A stretch of 13,042 nucleotides of DNA from Patescibacteria group bacterium (GTDB lineage: Bacteria; Patescibacteriota; Gracilibacteria; UM-FILTER-43-11), in assembly GCA_029260955.1 (NCBI GenBank), contig JAJDCF010000084.1:1-13042 (forward strand), written 5' to 3'. Under the pieces are notes generated by a model. It saw nothing but the letters and a program-made list of their open reading frames with translations. It had not been told where the DNA came from and searched no databases. A program made the position numbers and the translations under genes. Below, one piece after another: positions 1-6,003 of this stretch (its first letter is position 1; every line of letters starts with the position of its first letter).

Positions 1-1554
1 ACTCACTAGAACTTCGGTAATTCGACGCCTTCTTTCAGTGTAATCTTTAATTACATCGGCATCGCGGTCTACAAAGATGCTATGAAGTTTTTGCTCAGCG
101 AGTTGGGCCTTATCATGAGGAATGAGAATAGTGATACGCCTCTGAACATCAGTATGAGAAATAGCATGAATATTGATACCATAAGACGATAATACGCCAG
201 TAATTTCTGAAAGAATGCCTATACTATTACTAAGTTCATTACCCACAACAGATAGGGAGGAAAGATTGCCCATAGTCCAAGCCGTTCTGGAGGCAGCAAA
301 CATTTCTCCCCCTACAACAATCGTTTTTAATTCAGGAAGTGCTGCTCGTATCTTGTCTCTATCAGCTTCACGGTCGGCTTTATCTTTGGGCATTGGAATA
401 GCAAAACACATATTGGTACCCTCCCCAAAAATACCATCAATAGAAAGGCCATGTTTAGCCATAACAGCTGTAATGGCACTCACGAAGCCATGTCGATTGG
501 CCATTTCTGGCATAGCTGTTGTAATTGAATCGATGTGTGGATTAGTAACAATGGCCTTGAAAGCATGGCTCGTGAAAATTTCCGTATTCGTATAAAGAGT
601 TCCAGGCTCTTCTGGTTCTTTGATATTCCTTAATTCAAGGTCCAGTCCGTGTTGCCGGGCCAACGAAAGAGCATCAATTTGCATTAGGCCACTACCGGCA
701 GAGGCCATTTCAATTCCTTCGGAAATAGAAATACCGCGGTGCACGACAGGCTTGTTTTTCTTCTTATCTAGAATCTTTGGATTAGCAGTAAGTACTCCAG
801 GTACATCCTTCCAGCAGCGAGCAACTACTGTGCCTGCTAACTCACGAACAGCCAGGGCAACATGGACAGCAGTGGTATCGGAATAGCTTCGGCCGATATC
901 TACGGCAATTCCACGTGGAGTATTAGCAACATGACCACCGATGATTTTAATAACCCCATCTCGTGCATTTCGAATTGCTTTAACAACGCCTTTCTGAATA
1001 TCTTCATGTAATTTTCTGTTTGAAATCACATCGCCTTCATTCAATGTCTCTGTATCCATGCTGGTATCGATCACTGTAGACTCTAGGCCTTCTTGCGTCA
1101 GATAAAGGCATGCCAATTTTTTTGACAAAGTCTCACCTAAACCGAGCACAATGTCCCTTATACTGAAGGAGCCCTTTTCTGGGGTTAGTTTGGTTGACCC
1201 TTGCTCCTGGTGAACTAGCAAGTCTCTTTTGGCGGCTCCATATTCTTCATTAAAAATACCCCAGGCTCTCTCTATATAATCTTTATTAAAATGCTCAATG
1301 ATGATGCCTTTATGTAGCCTTTGTGTTTCCGTGAAGGCTTCATCGATTGCACCCTTGTTGTATGGGTTATTGTGAAGTGTATCCATGGCATCCACTAAAG
1401 TGTCTGTCACACCTTCAAAGGCGGACACCACCAAGTGAACATCCTCACCTTTTGCCTGCAGCGATCTAACCATTGTCAGTACTTCGGGCAACTGTGACAT
1501 GCTACTGCCACCTACTTTGTTCACACTATGAATTCGTCTAGCCGCTTCAGCCAT
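1..1554 (-). CDS. Aspartate kinase, C-terminus cut by window edge
   Basis: Phosphorylates aspartate to aspartyl-4-phosphate, the first step toward lysine, threonine, methionine and diaminopimelate; cytosolic. Read leftwards from ATG 1554; 518 codons are visible with no stop. The N-terminal motif is NKVGGSSMS (residues 12-20; family form K-F/I-GG-T/S-S). A nucleotide-binding stretch GRSYSDTTA lies at 221-229, followed by WKDVPGVLTANPK at 248-260, which aligns with the family's DV-G-V-TADPR. The C-terminal third holds two ACT-type regulatory segments, the second from about 430 to the edge. The long helical insert (about residues 40-130) and GRSYSD recall the fungal and ectoine-cluster aspartokinases more than E. 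coli LysC; this subtype is an inference. The NPK in place of DPR is unusual. The frame stays open upstream but offers no better start. It follows the lipoprotein gene by 50 nt with no clear promoter, so it is probably cotranscribed. No Shine-Dalgarno is visible. Confidence 0.9.
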   Translation of the reverse strand, partial: MAEAARRIHSVNKVGGSSMSQLPEVLTMVRSLQAKGEDVHLVVSAFEGVTDTLVDAMDTLHNNPYNKGAIDEAFTETQRLHKGIIIEHFNKDYIERAWGIFNEEYGAAKRDLLVHQEQGSTKLTPEKGSFSIRDIVLGLGETLSKKLACLYLTQEGLESTVIDTSMDTETLNEGDVISNRKLHEDIQKGVVKAIRNARDGVIKIIGGHVANTPRGIAVDIGRSYSDTTAVHVALAVRELAGTVVARCWKDVPGVLTANPKILDKKKNKPVVHRGISISEGIEMASAGSGLMQIDALSLARQHGLDLELRNIKEPEEPGTLYTNTEIFTSHAFKAIVTNPHIDSITTAMPEMANRHGFVSAITAVMAKHGLSIDGIFGEGTNMCFAIPMPKDKADREADRDKIRAALPELKTIVVGGEMFAASRTAWTMGNLSSLSVVGNELSNSIGILSEITGVLSSYGINIHAISHTDVQRRITILIPHDKAQLAEQKLHSIFVDRDADVIKDYTERRRRITEVLVS

Positions 1555-1604
1555 ATTATTTTGAATGAAAGGTGAAAATTCTACCTTAGCTGAGCGATTA
1601 TTGT

Positions 1605-3365
1605 CTAGTCCTTTTGCTTTTCGGGAAGCTTGAAGTTTTGCAGGCCACCCATATTCTCCATCAATGGATTTCTCAAATACTGTGGCAAGTAAGCCTGGCC
1701 TTCATAGCCGTGAGTTTTACCGAATGTAGAACCAAATCCAGGTTGCTCATGAACTTCAGGGGCAAAAACAGAAAGAGGCTGTGACTTCACTTTATTTAAC
1801 TTCGCCTGAACCTTGCTTCGTTCAACTGAGCCAGAGCCATTAACAAGATTCTTATGTTCCAGCTTATAGGTCAATCTGCGATCTGGGCAAGTATTTCCTT
1901 TGCAACCAGCAAGTGTTTTTTGAAGATCCTCGACAATCCTCCATCGAGTCATAAAGGCTGCTCGATAGAGCATGTCCGCTTCATATTTACCAACGAAAGA
2001 GGAATGCTTAGCAGAGAAGTGTTTTTGTCCATTGTTTGGATACCAAGCGGCATCAATTGGTAAGTCAGGTGCCTTATGTACGAACTGATACCTTTTGGCA
2101 CCTTCAAGGGCTGTGTTGTCCATCGAATAACGATCTCCGCCACAGGTATAACGATAGATCTCTTTCTGCCTGGCAGGATCATTTGGATCGACATCAACAT
2201 ACAGATTTGGGTACGCCCCAGCATAAGGCCCATTAGAGTAAGCGTCATCTGTAATCTTACTTCGTTCGGCTGGAGTTCTTGCCCGATCATCATAAAATCC
2301 ACGATTACCTGTACGGTACTTTTGTGGCACTTTTTGAGATAAAAAAGCCATTACGCCCTTTGCTATCGCGTATCCCTCCTTTTTCTTGCTAATCTTTTGC
2401 TCAAGCCCCTGAATAAATGCTTTGGGATCTTTTTTGTATTCCAAAAGGATCATGGCAATAGCCCTTTCAGGTGGCAATGTGGAGCCAGTATCGCTGACCC
2501 CTGTCCAGTTTCCATGCCCTACTACAGCTAGGCGTTTTACATCAGGATTCATAAATAGTGCCTCAAGCTTTTTTGGGCCGGCAGGAAATACAACATCCGC
2601 CTTATTTCCATGGGCTAATTGTAAATAGAGGTCAAAAACTTCATGAAACTGCCCCTGAAAAGACTCCACGATCCTCGGGTTAGGAAGATAGGCAATGGTC
2701 ATGTCATTCCTCATATTGTTTTTCTTTGGATCATACTGATCAACATGAGCCTGGATCTCATCGAGGTCCAGATCAAGCAGGCGTTCAGCAGCCTCATGGG
2801 CCCACTTGCGTAAATCAGCCTCAAGTTGCACAAGGTGTTGATCGTAGTTCTTTTCGATATCACTTGAAGTAGCCTGGCTCACTGTAGGACTTTGATCAAT
2901 CAGAGCGTCACACCCGGACTTCACAAGGCCAGTAACTCTTTTTTTGAGGGTGTTGATATTGGTAGCAGTGGAGTCATTGATTCTATTTAAAAGGCCAAGA
3001 GCTCCGTCCAGCGAGGACACTTGGAGGGCCACATCATCAACAACGTCCATAATGCGACCACGATGTTTTTCAATAAGCCTATTTAGCTCCTCTCTTACCC
3101 CAGGCACATCTCTCAAGGCTAGATTGATAACAAGTTGCTCTTTTGTAGACAAGACTCGCTCTACAAGTGCTTCACGCATTTGCTTTAAGTGTTTCTGTCT
3201 CTCGGGTTCAAGATCAACGATTGTTTTTTCGGGTATGGTCGTCGCGCTTGGGGTAACAGGCACTTTAATTCGTGTTGGATGAGCATCACCCGTGCAACTA
3301 GCGGCAACCGCAAGAGGTGCAAGCTTAAGGACGCTACGTTTGGCGAAGTTTAACGCTTTTTTCAT
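1605..3365 (-). CDS. Putative lipoprotein of unknown family with caspase-like His-Gly / Cys arrangement
   Basis: 586 residues; I do not recognise the family. The N-terminus (MKKALNFAKRSVLKLAPLAVAASC) is a basic-hydrophobic signal peptide ending in a lipobox-like AAS-C, with Cys24 as the likely lipidated residue, so the protein should be exported and membrane-anchored. Residues about 50-215 are charged and helical, probably coiled coil. Residues 279-289 read LAVVGHGNWTG: a hydrophobic strand ending in His284-Gly285. At 403-411 a second strand-like segment ends in Cys408 (YRYTCGGD). A hydrophobic strand plus His-Gly, then a second strand plus Cys, is how clan CD peptidases such as caspases place their dyad. 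The 122-residue insert between them is long for that clan, so the similarity is suggestive only. A further pair, Cys488 and Cys493, could form a disulfide. It starts 54 nt after lepA behind its own consensus promoter; the leader has no Shine-Dalgarno. Confidence 0.8.
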   Translation of the reverse strand: MKKALNFAKRSVLKLAPLAVAASCTGDAHPTRIKVPVTPSATTIPEKTIVDLEPERQKHLKQMREALVERVLSTKEQLVINLALRDVPGVREELNRLIEKHRGRIMDVVDDVALQVSSLDGALGLLNRINDSTATNINTLKKRVTGLVKSGCDALIDQSPTVSQATSSDIEKNYDQHLVQLEADLRKWAHEAAERLLDLDLDEIQAHVDQYDPKKNNMRNDMTIAYLPNPRIVESFQGQFHEVFDLYLQLAHGNKADVVFPAGPKKLEALFMNPDVKRLAVVGHGNWTGVSDTGSTLPPERAIAMILLEYKKDPKAFIQGLEQKISKKKEGYAIAKGVMAFLSQKVPQKYRTGNRGFYDDRARTPAERSKITDDAYSNGPYAGAYPNLYVDVDPNDPARQKEIYRYTCGGDRYSMDNTALEGAKRYQFVHKAPDLPIDAAWYPNNGQKHFSAKHSSFVGKYEADMLYRAAFMTRWRIVEDLQKTLAGCKGNTCPDRRLTYKLEHKNLVNGSGSVERSKVQAKLNKVKSQPLSVFAPEVHEQPGFGSTFGKTHGYEGQAYLPQYLRNPLMENMGGLQNFKLPEKQKD

Positions 3366-3395
3366 TGATTAGAGGATTGATGGATGTGGATGATT

Positions 3396-3423
3396 ATTAT
3401 AAACCTGACCTTTATAATGTCAA
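3396..3423 (-). promoter_or_regulatory. Consensus sigma70-type promoter for the lipoprotein gene
   Basis: On the minus strand TTGACA (3423-3418), a 16-bp spacer, then TATAAT (3401-3396): both hexamers are perfect. The -35 box contains the TGA stop codon of lepA. The start point is predicted near 3389, giving a leader of about 24 nt before the ATG at 3365. Confidence 0.8.
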
Positions 3424-5234
3424 TCCTTCTTCAATATGGCATGAAAAGCATCCTGAGGCAGACTCACACTTCCCATCTGCTTCATTCGCTTTTTGCCCTT
3501 CTTTTGTTTATCTAATTGCTTGTTTTTACGACTAACATCCCCACCGTACAGCCCAGCGGTCACGTCTTTGCGGAAGGCGCTGATAGTTTCACGAGCCACG
3601 ATACTACCACCAATGGCTGCTTGAATAGGGATGGCAAACTGAGCTCGAGGGATGACTTCTTTAAGCTTTTTGGCAAGTCTGCGACCTAGACCTTCAGCTT
3701 CGCTACGGTGACACATCACGGCTAAGCTATCCACTCGATCTCCATGAATCAGAATGTCCAAGCGCACCAGGTTCTCAAGACGGTATTCAATAAAATCATA
3801 GTTCATAGAAGCATAACCCGAACTCACATTTTTAAGTCCATCATAAAAATCGATGATCACAGTGGCTAGGGGCATTTCAAATAAAAGTAGTACACGTTCT
3901 TCATCGATATAGCTCAGGTTTTTGTGAATGCCACGACGTTGCTGAACGAGTTTCATTACGCCACCTACCTTGTCTTTGGGGCAAACAATCTCCATTTTTA
4001 CCCACGGTTCTTCCAGGCTCTCAAAGGTCGATGGATCAGGAAGCATGCTTGGTGAAGAAATAGTGATCTGTTCTCCTGCCTTCATGTTCACACGGTATGA
4101 CACAGATGGGGCTGTCATGATCAAATCCAAATCGTATTCACGCTCAAGTCGTTCTTGTACGATGTCCATATGTAGTAAGCCCAAGAATCCACAGCGGAAT
4201 CCAGAGCCAAGGGCAGGGGATTGATCAGGTTCATAAATCAGAGAAGCGTCGTTCAAGGTCAGTTTTTCCATGCTATCTCTGAGCATGTGATAGTCATCTC
4301 CATCCACACAATAAATTCCGGCATAAAGCATGGGAATGACTTGGGTGTAACCAGGAAGTGCCTCAACAGACTTCAGATTTTCTCGGTTTCCAGACCAAAT
4401 GGTATCACCCACGCGAGCCTCCCCTACACTCTTAAGCCCTGTAACAAGGTAGCCAACTTCGCCAGGTTTGAGCTCTGTAGTAGCTTCATACGTTGGTCGA
4501 AGATAGCCTACTTCGGTTGGCTCAATGTCAGTTTTTGCATTCAAAAAACGCATCTTCTGACCCTTTTTAAAAGACCCGGAAACCATACGAATATAGGTCA
4601 CCACTCCTCGGTAGGTGTCGTAAACCGAATCAAAAATAAGGGCTTTTGCCTCTGTGTCATCTTTTATATCAAGTTGCTTCCTGATGCCTCCCTCAGTGGG
4701 GTTGGGTACTCGTTCAATGATGGCCTCTAGTAATGCCTCCACGTTCTGCCCGGTTTTAGCAGACACCTGCAAAACCTCTTCACGAGGAATAGCTAGGGTG
4801 TTTTCGATCTCTGTCATGATTCTTTCCGGATCAGCGGCTGGCATATCGATTTTATTGATCACTGGAATGATTTTTAAATCGTGCTCCATGGCCATATATA
4901 GATTGGCCAAGGTTTGCGCTTCAATGCCTTGTGTAGCATCCACAACCAAAATCGCTCCTTCACAGGCAGCCAGCGACCGGCTAACTTCGTAAGAAAAATC
5001 CACGTGACCAGGAGTATCTATCAAGTTCAGAGTGTAACCCTTGTAATCCATACGAACCGGCTGCAGCTTAATCGTAATCCCACGTTCCTGCTCAAGCTCC
5101 ATGGTATCCAGCATCTGGCCGTGCTTCATATCACGTTTCTCAATGGTGCTCGTCACTTCCAAAAAACGGTCGGCAAGCGTGGACTTTCCGTGATCGATAT
5201 GCGCGATGATGCAAAAGTTTCGAATATTTTTCAT
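3420..5234 (-). CDS. lepA: Elongation factor 4 (LepA), ribosomal back-translocase GTPase
   Basis: 604 residues, full length for the family (E. coli LepA is 599) and colinear with it throughout. It is a translational GTPase that binds the ribosome and is reported to act in back-translocation and in 30S biogenesis. Visible GTPase motifs: P-loop AHIDHGKST (11-19), switch I RGITIK (51-56), DTPGHVDF (73-80), NKID (127-130) and SAK (158-160). The family-specific C-terminal domain is intact, including the near-terminal lysine-rich run and MKQMGSVSLPQDAF, which matches the family end. It stops at TGA, so TGA is not recoded to glycine here as it is in Gracilibacteria and Absconditabacteria. The start at 5234 matches the family N-terminus (MKNIRNF). 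The predicted transcription start is only 2-3 nt upstream, so the mRNA may be leaderless. Confidence 0.98.
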   Translation of the reverse strand: MKNIRNFCIIAHIDHGKSTLADRFLEVTSTIEKRDMKHGQMLDTMELEQERGITIKLQPVRMDYKGYTLNLIDTPGHVDFSYEVSRSLAACEGAILVVDATQGIEAQTLANLYMAMEHDLKIIPVINKIDMPAADPERIMTEIENTLAIPREEVLQVSAKTGQNVEALLEAIIERVPNPTEGGIRKQLDIKDDTEAKALIFDSVYDTYRGVVTYIRMVSGSFKKGQKMRFLNAKTDIEPTEVGYLRPTYEATTELKPGEVGYLVTGLKSVGEARVGDTIWSGNRENLKSVEALPGYTQVIPMLYAGIYCVDGDDYHMLRDSMEKLTLNDASLIYEPDQSPALGSGFRCGFLGLLHMDIVQERLEREYDLDLIMTAPSVSYRVNMKAGEQITISSPSMLPDPSTFESLEEPWVKMEIVCPKDKVGGVMKLVQQRRGIHKNLSYIDEERVLLLFEMPLATVIIDFYDGLKNVSSGYASMNYDFIEYRLENLVRLDILIHGDRVDSLAVMCHRSEAEGLGRRLAKKLKEVIPRAQFAIPIQAAIGGSIVARETISAFRKDVTAGLYGGDVSRKNKQLDKQKKGKKRMKQMGSVSLPQDAFHAILKKD

Positions 5235-5242
5235 GCCGGCCT

Positions 5243-5270
5243 ATAATACCACACCTTTTTCGGCTGACAA
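5243..5270 (-). promoter_or_regulatory. lepA promoter, nearly leaderless
   Basis: On the minus strand TTGTCA (5270-5265), 16-bp spacer, TATTAT (5248-5243), preceded by TGTGG, which gives an extended -10 (TGG-TATTAT). The last base of the -10 is only 8 nt before the lepA ATG, so the leader would be about 0-3 nt. The same TGTGGTATTAT string occurs upstream of the 59-codon ORF. Confidence 0.7.
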
Positions 5271-5305
5271 TCCTCTATATCTTTCACAAAATAGGGTCAC
5301 TTTCA

Positions 5306-5333
5306 TTGACATATAACTATGGCATGTTATTAT
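5306..5333 (+). promoter_or_regulatory. Promoter for the 193-residue unknown gene and probably the ATPase
   Basis: TTGACA (5306-5311), 16-bp spacer, TATTAT (5328-5333). The start point is predicted near 5340. The first ATG of the open frame (5332) lies inside the -10 box and so would not be in the transcript, which points to ATG 5359 as the start. It is divergent from the lepA promoter. Confidence 0.7.
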
Positions 5334-5358
5334 GATAACCTTAACCTTAAACCTCTCG

Positions 5359-5940
5359 ATGCCAAATGGTGGAAAAAACATCGCTAAGCTATTCTTTTTG
5401 ATACATCCTGGATTCTTAACTTCTCCACATTCTATCTTGAGTACAGCAGAAGAACGTGATCGTAATGCAACTTTACTCTTCTCTCGATACATCAAAAAAG
5501 CTACCGAGCTCAGAGAAGATGAATTGATGCTGGTATTCGCTCACTCTAATCCAACTGAGTTCAAAACTGACTTAAAGAATAAGGAGAGATATGTAGAAAT
5601 GATACGTGAGTTAAGACGAATATTGCGTAAGCGGCTTATTGTATTTTTTGAAGATGGCATGGATGATGTAGAGATTGAAAGAGTTGCGCGGATGATAAGT
5701 GCCCGTGGTTTTAAGTACAATCCTGAGGATGTTGAAACTGAAGCAGGAGGCGAAACACTAGGAATGTGTGTAGAGAATTGGTCAAGCGCTCTAAATGTCA
5801 AGCTTGGCCTGAAAAAGAAAACACGTGTAGATACACAAACTGCTGACGTGGATACTGATGGTGGTTGGCCAGCAGAGAAATTCTTTGAAGAGAAAGTGCA
5901 AAGTCTAAAAAAAGAGTATGACAGGTTGGAATGGTTCTAA
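5359..5940 (+). CDS. Hypothetical cytosolic protein, 193 residues
   Basis: I do not recognise this protein. The open frame begins at 5332, but the promoter's -10 box covers that ATG, so I place the start at the in-frame ATG 5359 (MPNGGKNIAKLFFLIHPGF). There is no signal peptide or membrane segment. It looks alpha/beta: a strand KLFFLIHP near the N-terminus, a helix-rich middle, and a second strand ending RLIVFFEDGMDD that leads into a helix and a segment GGETLGMCVENW around Cys137. The last 35 residues are charged and probably helical. The GxxTxxCV pattern faintly recalls isochorismatase-like cysteine hydrolases, but their N-terminal catalytic Asp is absent, so I assign no function. The ATPase begins 63 nt downstream on the same strand with no terminator between, so the two are probably cotranscribed. 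No Shine-Dalgarno is seen. Confidence 0.75.
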   Translation: MPNGGKNIAKLFFLIHPGFLTSPHSILSTAEERDRNATLLFSRYIKKATELREDELMLVFAHSNPTEFKTDLKNKERYVEMIRELRRILRKRLIVFFEDGMDDVEIERVARMISARGFKYNPEDVETEAGGETLGMCVENWSSALNVKLGLKKKTRVDTQTADVDTDGGWPAEKFFEEKVQSLKKEYDRLEWF

Positions 5941-6003
5941 TCCATATAGGTCAAAACAATTCTACAAGCAATTATGCTAAACTAAGGCAAATAAAAGAAA
6001 AAT

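Noticed and set aside
3420..3422. Recoding of TGA to glycine, as in Gracilibacteria and Absconditabacteria
   Set aside because: lepA ends at TGA exactly where the family ends, so TGA acts as a stop.
4221..4730. 169-codon rightward open frame inside lepA (and others across 1-5246)
   Set aside because: Antisense to lepA, whose protein is conserved end to end; the translated product has no protein-like features. The same holds for open frames antisense to the aspartate kinase and the lipoprotein.
5359..5940. Isochorismatase-like hydrolase for the 193-residue protein
   Set aside because: Only a loose GxxTxxCV resemblance; the N-terminal catalytic Asp and the Lys region are not found.
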